Assembly: GCA_013399305.1 (NCBI GenBank) | Contig: VXAI01000039.1 | Location: forward strand, 5,646,196-5,710,195 | DNA: 64,000 nt | Origin: Rostratula benghalensis | Lineage: Eukaryota; Chordata; Aves; Charadriiformes; Rostratulidae | Direction: 5' to 3' | Shown here: in pieces, positions 37,601 through 51,085 of the stretch | Position numbering within the stretch: position 1 is the stretch's first letter | How the letters are laid out: every line of letters begins with the position of its first letter | Position numbers and translations under genes: made by a program | The notes under the pieces: generated by a model | Databases searched by the model: none | What the model saw: only the letters and a program-made list of their open reading frames with translations | What the model was told of the DNA's origin: nothing

Positions 37601-40600
37601 ACTCAGTAATTTTATTGACAGGCTTGCTTTACTCATGCCCCACTTACAGAAGAAATAAATAAATAGATGGAAGACCTTTATATGGAAAGTTAGAGTAGCT
37701 ACTGCAAAAGTTTCTCAGACCTATAAAAAATTAAACCACCACAAACTATCAATTGCAATGAGATTGATCTTTCCAAATCTTTAGGATCATCTTAGTATAA
37801 TGTAGTAGCTACTGTTAACAGGTTTTTTATGTAACACCAAAGAATATTATTAATGGAGTAATTCTATTAAAATAATGTAATATTAACTCTGTATTACTTG
37901 CATTGATGTATGAATGAATATAATCCTCAGGTAAGAGTAATAGAAATTACTAGTATTTCCATGAACGACCCTGGAGAATGGAGGATGTCACTAATGCCTC
38001 AGGAGAGTGCCAGAACTTACTTCTTAGAAATTACATTTGACTTATAGGCTGTTTATTCCAGGTTACATACCCAGAGATATAGCCTATAGATTAAACAAAT
38101 GATTGATAACAAATGACTTTGTTTGTTTGTTTTCATAAGAAGCAGGGACAGAAGCAATAAATTTGTTAGTTTTTTCTTATTTCAAATTAATATCGAGTAG
38201 AAGAATTCATTTGTAAAAAGTTATTTTCTAAAACTGACAATGAACATTAAGCAGATGTTATTAATATCTTACAATGTTAAAGAAATATTTTTTGCTGTTA
38301 TACTTAATTCATATAAATGTACTGTTCATATATTCCAAGTTAATTTATTTTAATGTAGCATAGTTAATAAAATGCATTAAATGAAAACTTTAAAATAGCA
38401 AAGAGCTAAAAGACATGTCAAGTGAAACAATGTCTTGCTCATCTCTGATAACTTTCAAAAAGGTTAAATAGTTTTTTTTTATTATTATCATACTTAAGGA
38501 GATCTTTGTTTTTACTTTTGTTTTGGGCTTTAATCTTCCATGTTCTTCAAAGCATTTAAGCACAGTTATATCAACATATAACAATCAAAATTTAGTTATA
38601 GTTAAGACATCTGTTAATTAAGCTGTCATTAGATTCTCCATTTCTCAGTATAAAAAAGGAAGGGTAAAAAAGGTCATGACAACTATTGTAATCCATGCAG
38701 TTACCCTACCCAGAACTGGAGGTATTTTAAGGTAAGCATAGGTGAATTCAGTAACAAATGTCCACAATATAAGAGGACAAGTTTCTTAGACTTTCTTACT
38801 CCTATTTTACTTTATAAACAGTGGAGATAAAGTCACAGAGTTTTCCAGTTACAAAACTCTCAAAAGGAAAGCCTGTTGAAGAAAACAAAATGAAATACAC
38901 CTAAACCTCACTTACACAGGCAAAACTTTCAAATGAAAAAATTAAAACTGATCTGGCAAATAAACAGTACAGAAATACCCAACAATTGTGATAGAAAATA
39001 CTTTTACTGCAAAATAATGAAAGGCATGATTCACATGAAGAACAGATGGGTTTTTAACCTGACATCTTGGTAACACGAGATTGGGACAGCTGATATTGTA
39101 AAAGTGGAAACATTTTAGTAACATTTCATCAAATACAATTTTATGCAAAAAATACCAGATTCGTGTTCCCACTGCACATCACATTCTCAGTGAAATTATT
39201 ACAGTTCAAAATTACTACTGGAAAAAATAATTAGGGCAAATTAACCAATGAAGAAGTGTGATTATTTTTCCTAGTGTTAAAAGTTAGTTTTTTCTGAACT
39301 CTTTTTTCTAACACAAGAAATATAGGTCTGAACATCTTAAGGATGTTTTCAAATATAAATATTGAAAAGAGACATAGATGTAAACCTAATATTCAGTGAA
39401 TCTAATTGGAGCCAAACTAAAAGGAGTCTAATCAGACACAAATATTGTACTTTAATCTCAATCCAAATGTAATTAAAAGATTTCTTACAAAACATTATTC
39501 CTATATGCTAATGCTGCATTTGCTCTGCAATTGAACATGTCTCTGTATAGATGCAGAGTATACTGATGTTTAAAACAAATGTTTGTAGTAAATAATTTAT
39601 TTTCATTTACAAGCAGAATTTGAATAGCTAATCAGAATCAGAAAGGTCAAAAATTAACCGTAAACCAATTGGATCATTATTTAGTTAAAAAATGAGACTG
39701 AGATACATCCCCGCTTGCCTGCACACCAATAAAGCTATTATACCCCGCTTATTATTTAATAATATTTGTGTATTGATCTTTGCATATTATTTTTCACATT
39801 ATAAGCACTGTCTATGGTACAGGATTTTCATTTTAACAAACCCAGATAATAAAGCTTAAATAAAGATAACGAAAGTCTACACCTTCTAGTTAATCAAAAT
39901 AGATACTAAATCCTTGGGGAAAGTGACTGAGGAAAAGAGCAGTGGAAAAGAATAAAATAAAACAATTGGCTGACAGAAAAAAAAATAATTTAAAACTGAC
40001 TGAATTACATACAGACTAGTCTTGAGTATCTGAAGAATAAGGAACAGCAAGAAAGGCATGGAAAGAGCTGGATCTAATAAACTTAAGTTGCAACATGCAC
40101 CTCAAGTGTTTAGCTCTTTCAGGATCTTAGAAATTAAAATTGCACAAATTTGAGCAGGAGCGAAGCACCCCAAGCAATACATAAAACAAGTCTCTTCTGA
40201 CTTTGTTTTGCTACTAGTGATTGCAATTTAAAATGATGACTTGCCATTTTAATAGAATATGAAAAAAACACACTAATCAAGTATCTGAAATGCTAGACAA
40301 TATATATTCTGTTTGCATCAACTCCCAAAACCAGAAAGGCACAAACCCAATTGTCTTATCTATTCAGAGTCTAGCTCAAAAACCTCTTCCTAGGAAGCAA
40401 TGTGAGAATGCTAAGCTGAGTACTGTAGAAGATAATTACACTACCCCTGTATACCACTACTTTAGATTTTATTCTTTGTTGCCAATCTGACATGTGCAAT
40501 TAAAAAGGCAATGTTAACCAAAAGGTAGCTAATACATGTAGATCTCATCATCCTTTAAAATAATTGGATGTGATTAATCATTTCCACAGTGGTGATTTTC

Positions 40601-43600
40601 AGTAAAAGGAATGCCAAGGAAAGGTACAGCAAGAGATCCAGTGCAATGGTAAAAATGCACCTTTTCTCCTTTACTAGGCCTATGGGTTTGACTAAAAGTT
40701 CATAGCCAGGTGCTAATGAAATAGCAATGGAAGTATCATCAGACAACTTGAAATAAGAACTTCACACTTGCCTTAATTTCAGACTTTGACATCCCTTTTC
40801 TGCCCTCTTACAATGAATGACTAATTGGAAAAAGGACTACAGAGGAAATTTTACAGGCAACTTTTATAAGACTTTTTTTAAAAAATGCTTTGAGCATGTA
40901 GTGAGAGATAGCAAAAATAATGTTTAATAGATAACAGCTTATTAATATTCTATGATTGTAATGAGACTTAAAAAAATTAGCCATGCCTTTTGAATGTTAT
41001 TGCCCACAGGAAAAAGCAGTTTAGAATGCAGAATGTACTCTTTCTCTCCCTGAGAAAAGCAAAATAAAATAAAAAAAGTTTCATAAGACTTCTTGACTAC
41101 AGTTAGGCAAATTATTGAGGGGGGGAGGGAAGAGGGGGTGAAAAAAAGTGAAATGAAATCCTGGAATTTGCATAGAACATACATAATGTGTTCAGGGACA
41201 CTAGGCAGGAAGAAAATTCCCTTCTTACCTTATAGTTGCGAGCAGCGTTGACATGCTCAAGAGAATCTCTATTCTTAGTCCTCAGAATTCACTGTTGCAA
41301 CTTTGCAACTTACTGCAATGGATTTTTTTTTACCCTCTCTCTAGGGCAGAGGATTTTAGAGGATCAAATTTTATGACTTCTCAGATCCTGCAGGGAAACA
41401 GACTTTCCAGATAGACACTGAACTATAAACCTCAGGCTGTTTGGAGACGAGACCACACAAGGAAGTACAACTTTTCTGTGCATTTCCTTCTTGCTATGAT
41501 ACCCCAAATGAAAACAAGAGTATTGAACACTCAGCCTGTCTGTATTTTACAAGTGCTTTGTTATAACACAGAATGTACTATTAGTTCAGGGTGAACATTT
41601 TATAACCTTTGGGCAAAAACTTAAGTGCAGAACATGTATTCTATACTTGGTGTTTATACATTCAAATTTATCTTTAATAACCTGGGAGAGCATGCTTATG
41701 CCACTACATGTTTTTCTCTTGCTTTATTTCGTTCAAAGTGGTTGTTTCCTAAACGCCTTTAAACTGGGCCAAATTCTAATCTAGCCTAATCATCTCTAAC
41801 CGTACCTAAACCTGAGGCCTAAATTAAGGAGAATTACATTTGAACTGCCTAACTTAACAGCAAACACCAGCAGTAAGAAAGGAGAGAGAGGAAAAAGGCA
41901 GGTTTTTCAGAGGAAATTAAATATTTTCATCTGAAGCAATAACACAGGAGTTACTGCTGCCCACCTGACTCAGACCCCATTAGCCCTTTGGTAAAATGAG
42001 ACAAAATAAGGACAGGGCTGGAAACAGTTTGAGTCAATATGGCAAAAATCAGTCATTAGAAGTTTATGAAAGCTGTTAAAACCAAAGCATGTCCCCTTTG
42101 CTGTATGGTCGGCACCCACCTGCTCAGTTGGACCAAAACCTCTTTCCTGATGGAAGCTCCTGTGGAGGCCAAAGCCCAGGCCTGGGCCAAATTCCAAATT
42201 CCTTATTGCTCCTCCTACCCCTTGCCCACTCTCCCCAAGCCAGTTAGCAAGCCATTATAACCGTGACTATAATTAGCAATCTTCACTGATTGTCCCTTGA
42301 GACTAAAACCAAACTCCCTGCTCATCACCTGGCTTGCAGAAGGGGGTTGTGCATACATGTATTTGATAGGCAGACCTGGTGTGCTCTGGAACACGTGTAT
42401 GAATGTACAGGCTGTATTCCATATTTCTTACCCTCCGAGAAATAATCAGAAACTAACAGTCAGCATTCTGCTGGCTGTCGCCTGCCTGTCGATATCTGGA
42501 AATCTCAGATCATACACTTTTTCACTGCAGACATTACATAAACATTGCTTTCTGTCAGAGCCATGCAAATTACAAGAAGAAAAGTCATTAGAATGCTAGA
42601 AGTACTTCCTAATGATTTCAGGTGGGAACCTAGGTATTAACAAATCACCTACAATACTTCAGCAGCAATGCAAGCAGACTCCCAAAAGGAAAGTCCCTGA
42701 CAAACTTTTCCAGTGTTTTGACAAATGAGGAACCAAGGATTAACTGGCATAACAAGAAATTCACATTCTCTTCAGACATAGCCCAATATTTTTCAGCATA
42801 ACCATGTAAGCGTAAGCCGTGGCAGTTTACCAACAGAGGGGGACTGGAAATAAAATTTTCAGGAGGGCTTTGCAATATTCTTTCTCCATTTACTTAAAGC
42901 CAACTCAGATCTTCCTGGTTTTGAGAATTTCAAACATTTGATCTTCATGCCCGATATAATGGCCATGATAACGAACATGAAAGTAATTATAGTTTGGGCC
43001 ATAATTGTAATTTAGACAAGAACTGCTACAAGTTCTTAGAGCTATATTTTATGAATTATCACAGATTTTCTGATATAAAATTTCTAGAAAAATAAATCCA
43101 ATACTTGAAACCAGCATCTCATTGTTGGTACTGGATATTAAAAATTCTGCTGTAATACTAGAGTAGTTCCAACTAATGTATAATAAAATTAGAAAACTGT
43201 TCGAAGTTTTCATTAATGCAGCATATGACAAATTAGAAAGTCTACAGAAGGGTATTCTGTTAATTGCTACAGATCAAGTTAAACACACAAAACCACACTT
43301 CTACATAAGAAACTGCTGCATGTTTAAAGTATGTAAAGAGCACAGTAGGGAAATCAGCAATATCCAAAGCACCAGATCTAAATTTTGGTTAGTGCCAAAA
43401 TACAGCATCTTCACATACCATCAGACGGCTCTGGCATTAGCCAAGGAAATCTTGAAATCCAGACTCAGAAGTTAGTAATCCATATACTTAAGATGTAAAG
43501 GGACATATGTAAAGGGAGTTATGTAAAGCATATGATTTTCTGCACAATTTTAACCAAAACGAAAAAAAAGTAATATTGGAGATTGAAAAATAGTGGTTTC

Positions 43601-44925
43601 AGTTGTTTGTGAAAAAGCTGGTTTCTTAAAGGCAGCACAAACTATATGTACATTCTTGCACATTGCAGCATTGAAAATTTCCACCAATAATACCAATTCT
43701 CCTAGTTATTGCCACCACTGAAGAAGTATGTGAGTTCCACACAACTGTGGCATAAGAATTAAATCAGCTATATGTTCTATTCTATCTAAAGCAGTGTGAG
43801 CTATTGTCATATAACTGTAAAGAATCTTTCTTTGTATTTAGTCTGCATAAACAATCTGAAAAAAAAAACCCTAAACCTATGTGGAAACCAAAAACACAGA
43901 CAATGCCATCAGTGGAGGAACATAGTAAGATATTTGAACACTGTTACTGGAAAAATGTATGAATTCAACGTAGGCACACACAGAAACTTGAAAACTCATG
44001 AAGGTAACCTCTTAAGTGGAACATTCTGTAATCTTTAAACTGGTGCTTTACGTAATTTTTTAGAGCTCCCTAAAGAGCCAGGTGATTTATCTGGCAAAAC
44101 ATGCTATGATTGCCTTGTGATCTACCTGCAGGGCTTGCTTTCCTCTGCAAACTAGGATCTGAGGAACCACACAGCTCTAAATCATATCCTAACATAAAGT
44201 TACCAAACAACCAAACTAAATACCTCCTGTGTCTGACAATTAGTAAAAAGCTACTGGCTAAATAGCTTTGTGTGAGAACAGTGAGGTGAAGATGCAGATA
44301 AGTGATGTTTACAATGCTGATAAAACCTGATATGTACTATTAGCCCTCTGAAACAGATTGAATATTCCAACTGAATTAAGTTATTCAAGTTGAGTTATTT
44401 GTTGCAGGTAAATGATAATTATTCAAGAGATGTGGCTTCATTAACTATTGAAGATGTAGAGGGGTTTTGGTAGCTGGGGGGAAGGGACAGTCCAAAGATA
44501 GATAATATCAATGTTTTCCTAAATAAAATTATTTCAAAAGGTTTTGAACAACATAGGAATCAAATTTGTGCTACAAATATGTTTTATTAAAACATAAACA
44601 ACTTGTCAATTAGGTTCATTGCACATTTTACTATCAACCTCTGAAAGCACTGAATTAAGTGAAATTATCTTTTTTTTTCCACTTTCATCATAGGCTTTCT
44701 AATAAATTTTGAAGATATTCTTTAAAAGTTTTTATAAAACCCTTTTAAAAAACCTTTTGTACAAATTTTATAAATGTTTTTCTAGAAAAAAGTCATAAAA
44801 ATCTCTAAATCTTTTTAGGTTTCATCTTAACTATTAGGTTGACTATGTAAATTTTAAAAAGTGTTTAATTTGATTACAAGTTATTGTATGTAATTATTAA
44901 TTATTTATTACAATGAAACACCTAC

Positions 44926-45190
44926 TCACAGAACGATTGAGGATGAACAGGACCTCTGGATATCACCTTGTCCAACCCCCGTGAAGAAGCATGGTCAACT
45001 AGTGGTCACTTGGGACCACATCCAGATGGTTTTGAATATGTTCGTGGAGGAAGACTCCACAAAATCTCTGGGCAACCTGTTTGAGTTGAGCTCGCTCCTT
45101 ATGCATTTTTTCTATATATGTTCAAGTAAATCCTTACTTGGAATTTCTGTGCATAAAGAGCTGAATTTGTTCATAATCCCCTTTAAAACA
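44926..45190 (-). mobile_element. Degenerate CR1 3' fragment
   Basis: In reverse orientation it keeps landmarks of the CR1 3' end: cagaacgattgagga, gacctctggatatcacctt, gtccaacccccgtg, then gaagactccac and ctctgggcaacctgttt. It is more diverged than the copies at 49.6 and 58.8 kb. Confidence 0.8.
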
Positions 45191-45734
45191 AGAAACCTCT
45201 TATGATATGAATGCCTGTTCTCACCATGACCATGATTATTTTTTCAAGATGATACTTTAATAAAAACAGAATTGTTTTTCCCTGCAGCCTGACATGTGGA
45301 ATTACTCTGTTTGGACTACTGTCCCAGTCACATAAATTCCCCTTTATTAGAGCAAGAGTGATTATCCTTTTTCTTTTTTTTTAATCGTTGTACTCATAAA
45401 ATTGCATACATATTGCTTGATCACAGAAAATATGATTCTGATGATAATAATTATCATATTCTGTTTGTAATAAGTATTCTACTCACATAACTTAATCTAA
45501 GTACTTGATATATTAAGTGTTTGATTGAAGCAGAAAGTCTCCTTTACCATATTATTTACATGTTTTTCTAGCACTTGCTTCTTTCCTTTCGAGCTTTATC
45601 TTCTTTTAAAAATAAAAAAGTTTATTTACAGTATATGCCATTTGCTTTTGTTCTGTATGTACATATATTCTTATACATGTCTTTTGAAAATATATAAGGA
45701 GTAAAAAATAGAGGATAAGTCTCTCGACCTTTCA

Positions 45735-45760
45735 TGTGTGTGTGTGTATATATATATATG
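45735..45760 (+). repeat. (TG)6(TA)6 compound microsatellite
   Basis: Six TG units pass directly into six TA units and then TG. A TG/TA junction of this kind can mutate and unwind easily. Confidence 0.9.
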
Positions 45761-46327
45761 TATGTTTGTGGACACAAGCATAGTTGTATATGTATAAGCC
45801 CCCAATATTAAACTTCAAATGCTTATTGCAGCCTATTTCACATGTTATGTGAGAGTTATGAGAGGATTAGAAGTACTATTAAGGAACAGCAACATACTGT
45901 TAGTTCCTTATACAATCTAATATTGTCACAGACCATCTACATCTCAGAAACAGTGTTCTTTCTACCTCATGCCTTGCCTTTAATTCTTCTCACATTCTTC
46001 ATTGCTTTGTTTGAGGGGTTTTTGTTGTACATGTGATTGATTTCTCTCTCACATGATTCATTCCATCTTTATATTACTAGCTTCTACCATTCCTTCTAGA
46101 TTTCAAGGTATTTTTCTTGTGTTATTTTGCGATATTTTGTTTAAAGACGACAAATATAAGTAAACTGATGAGGCAAAGTTTCTGATTTTGCAAAATACTC
46201 TTCATGAACACCTGTGTACTTATACAATTGCATGTTTCTTTACAGGGTCCAATTTCATAAAGAAGTTTAATTTTTAACTTTGTATTTTTCAGCTGTTAGG
46301 AAACTTTCTGTATTTAACATACTTAGT

Positions 46328-46603
46328 TGTCCTGATTTCAACTCAGAGTTAATATTGTTTTTCTAGCACTTTCTGTGAGAGTGAGAGTGACATTATTATT
46401 ATTTGGTTCATGATTATTATCGTTATTTTCCTTTTCTGTTATTGTTCTATTAATTTGTCTTGTTCTCAACTCATGATGCTTTTTTCTTTCAATTTACCCT
46501 CGCTGTCTGCCTCTTCTCCCTTTTCTCGCCTTTTAGGGAGGAGAGGGAAAACTCCATGAGTGGCTGGGTGGGCCCATCTGGGACCTGTGCTTAAACCACA
46601 ATA
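46328..46603 (+). mobile_element. Solo LTR of avian endogenous retrovirus, internally deleted
   Basis: The left end (tgtcctgatttcaactcaga, then gttaat and ttttctag) matches the start of a bird LTR family that I know to begin TGTCCTGGTTTCAGCTGGGA. The right end (gagtggctgggtgggc, then cttaaaccacaata) matches the same class's ending TTAAACCACGACA. Between them are the usual tattattatt, attttccttttctgttattg and polypyrimidine stretches. At 276 bp it is much shorter than typical, so the middle (with the expected promoter) is missing. No clean target-site duplication was seen. It lies about 0.94 kb downstream of the FSTL5 first coding exon, in antisense orientation. Confidence 0.72.
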
Positions 46604-47704
<1,101 letters not shown>

Positions 47705-48895
47705 TCAGTGACAGACTACAATACTACTTTGTCACAAGTCATATAATGAAAGTTTATAATACTGGTATTCCCCTCGTGGACTTAAATTAATATAATACAA
47801 ATAGGGTAACCCATCTAGTACAACAGCAAAAAGAAAAAGTAAAAAAAAAAAGGTAGCAGTATTTGAGACCACGATATCATTTCGGTTGTACTGAATCAAA
47901 ATTTTTCTTATGACTATTCAATACTTATATGAGAGGTTCACTGAAGAAACAACCAGGAAAAGCCTCCGAAAAGACAGGACATAATAGAAAAACGGAGATG
48001 AAAAAATCAAAACTGCTTTTCTCAAATGAAGGTAAAAAGCTGATCAACGACATGTTCATCTACATTTTCTTTTAAACACAGTCTCCTGTGATGCACTGTT
48101 CACAACCTAAAAGTGTAAAATGTCTACTATACGTCTATTATGATCTTTATCTTACCAGTTGAGGTAAGATTGAAGTCTAAGATCTAAGAAAAATACTGTA
48201 TTTTCTGCCAGTATTCTGGAAGAATCGTGTTGTTGAAATTATGTATAGTTTATAATTTTTATGGCATATGTCACCATTATGAGAATATTTTTAGAGTATT
48301 ATATAAAGTCACCGAATTTTGCTCAAGAATTCACTGTAAACAAGTGCAAAATTCAGGGTAGATTATTTGAAAAATGTTTCTTTGATTGGCTTGAGTTTTG
48401 AGTTGTTTCTGTTTCAGAATCCCACAAGTCACATTGCAGGTGGCCTGAACTGATAAGGGACCTGAATTTCTAACAAGTAACAAAATAAATCCAAACTAAA
48501 AAATGAGATTTTTAAGAAATGCTAGGTCACAGGACACTTCAGGAAGCTATATAAATACTTTTGTACTATGATCAGTGACATTTAGCAAATGGCATTTGTC
48601 TTCAGAAATAGTTACTTCAAACTCAGATGTTGGTAGTTTTGCACATGTGTATTGATTCACGTTTGTCTAACGCTGTTTCATTATTAGGAAGAAAAAGATT
48701 GTCAGCCCAGAGAAGACTGTGCAATAATTCTTAACAGTTATTTCATAACATTGCAACACAGTCTCTTTTATGGTGAGTACAGAGGGGGTTAAATAACTTT
48801 ATTTGCATATACAATGGCACCTTATTGAAATTTGTGTAAGAACACTAGAAGACACAGATTTCAAACAAAGCTACGAAACTTTATTACAATGCACT

Positions 48896-48908
48896 AAAAA
48901 AAAAAAAA
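48896..48908 (+). repeat. Poly-A tract (13 A)
   Basis: Uninterrupted A run. Confidence 0.8.
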
Positions 48909-49605
48909 TACTATTTATATCCATTTTTTCTTCTTATGCAAAGAAGAAAATTGCATAAAATTGCAGACTGCTACACATATTTCACCTTCATAAATTGAAA
49001 TGTTATATAAAACTGAGGAAGAGGCAAGAGAAGGACAAGGCCACTCTTTGTAGTTGATGTAACAGTTTTATGGAAAGAGAATTTAGCAGAAGGATACTCA
49101 CCTATTTGCAATTTTAATATTAAATCAGAATTTTTAAATTAACAAATTCAGACATAATATTTTAAAGGTAAGTTTTAACAGTAAACATCAATGTGAATCT
49201 GCTACAGTGCATACAATGTTATGCTTACAATTACAGAGTTACAGATCTTGTCCATTTCATCAGCATTCTGTCCATTAATTCATCATCCTGTAGTCATTTA
49301 AAAAACCTAGTTTGTGTGAATTACAGTATTCTGCCATATTTTAAACCAGGTTATAAAAAAAAAATTACTTTCTATTCAAATGAACACATAATTTATTTTT
49401 CCAGACAAAACTGGGCTGGTTTGATGAGCCAGTCCTACATTATTCAGCTACCATTATAGAGTATTGTGTGACCAATTAGAATTAAAATTAGGATATTAGA
49501 TACTGATATTAGGAAGGGAGATACACAGCAGTATGAAAGAATGCACAGAAGTATTTCTAATGCTAAAAGCCTTTACAAACTTGCGTTCTTAAATTTACGA
49601 GAAAA

Positions 49606-51085
49606 TCATACAATCATAGAATTGTCTAGGTTGGAAGGGACCTTTAGGGTCATCTAGTCAACCCATATTTTAAATACCTTCAGGGATCACACCTCACCTC
49701 AACTGCTCCAATGCTTAATAACCCTTTCAGTGTAAAAATTTTTCCTGATATCGAGTCTGGACCTCCCCTGGTGAAACTTGAGACCATTTCCTCTTTTCCT
49801 GTCACCTGTTACTTGAGAGAAGAGTCCGACCCCCAGCTCTCTACATCCTCCTTTCAGGTAGTTGTAGAGAGCAGTAAAATGTCCCCTCAGCCACCTCTTC
49901 TCCAGGCTGAAGAACCTCAGCTCCCTCAGCCTCTCCTCATATGAATTGTTCTCTAAACCCCTCACCAGCTTGGTAGCTCTTCTCTGGACACGCTCCAGCA
50001 TTTCAATGGCCTCCTTGTAGTGAGGGGCCCAGAACTGAACACAGTACTTGAGGGCTCATCAGTGCTGAGTACAGAGGCACGATCACTTCCTTACTCCTGC
50101 TGGACATGCTAAGGAATAGTGTGGAAGATACAAGCCAGGATGCTATTGGCTTTTTTGGCCACCTGAGCACACTGCTGGTTCATGTTAAGCTGTCTGTCCA
50201 CCAACACCCCAAGTTGCTTTTCTGCTGGGCAGCTTTCCAGCCACCATTCCCCAAGCCTGTAGCATTACCTGGGGTTGTTGTAACTGAAATGCAGGACTTG
50301 GCACCTGGCCTCATTGAGCTTCATACAATTAGCCTTGGCCCATCAATGCAACCTGTCTAGGTCCCTCTGTAGAGCAGATCAACACTCTCATCTATAGGGT
50401 GTTGTCTGCAAACTTACTGAGGATGCACTCAACCCGCTCATCCAGATCATCGATAAAGTTATTAAACAAGACTGACCACAAAATTGAGCCCTGAGGGACA
50501 CCACTTGTCACCAGCTGCGACCATGTTTCACCCCATTAATCACAACTCTCTAGGCATGGCCATTCAGCCATTTTTTTACCCAGTGGAGAGTACAATTTTC
50601 TATGCCATGATTCTTCAGCTTCTCCAGGAGAATGCTTTGGGGGATGATGTCAAAGACCTTACCAAAGTCCAGGTAGACAACAACTACAGGCTTCCCCCCA
50701 TCCAGAAGGTGGGTCACATGGTCATAAAAAGAGATCAGGTTGCTTAAGCAGGACCTCCCTTTCATGAACACTGGCTGGCCCAGATCCCTTGGCGGCCCTG
50801 CACCTGCCCTGAGAGCTAACTCAGGATGATCTTCTCTACGATCTTTCGTAGTACCAAGGCCAGGCTGACAGGCCTGCCATTCTCTGTATCCTCCTTCTGG
50901 CCCTTCTTGTAGATGAGCATCATGTTAGCCACACTCCAGTCATCTGGTACCACCCCTGTTGACCAGTATTGTTGATAAATGATGGAGAGAGGTTTGGTGA
51001 GCTCTCCCACCAGCTCCCTGAGTACTCTTGGGTGAATCCCATCCGGCTCCATAGACTTATGTGTGTCTAAATCCTTACAAGAGAT
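49606..51085 (-). mobile_element. CR1 LINE, 5'-truncated, about 1.5 kb
   Basis: On the minus strand it runs from within the reverse-transcriptase N-terminal part (DGIHPRVLRELVGEL, WSVANMMLIYKKGQKED), through FMKGRSCLSNLISFYDHVTH and VVVYLDFGKVFD, to the C-terminal block ([35 protein letters not shown]) and the 3' tail (reverse of caaccTAGACAATTCTATGA). The frame is broken several times. The catalytic F-A-D-D is F-A-D-N at 50401-50412, so the enzyme would be dead even if joined. It is in sense orientation to FSTL5, in intron 1. Confidence 0.96.

Larger units (their letters stand above)
36043..44925. other. FSTL5: Unique AT-rich intronic DNA
   Basis: No exon or transposon was recognised. The minus-strand ORF at 36610-37065 (151 codons) has a composition typical of translated AT-rich non-coding DNA and no domain. 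A GC-raised, non-repetitive patch at 41.94-42.50 kb remains unexplained. Confidence 0.4.
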
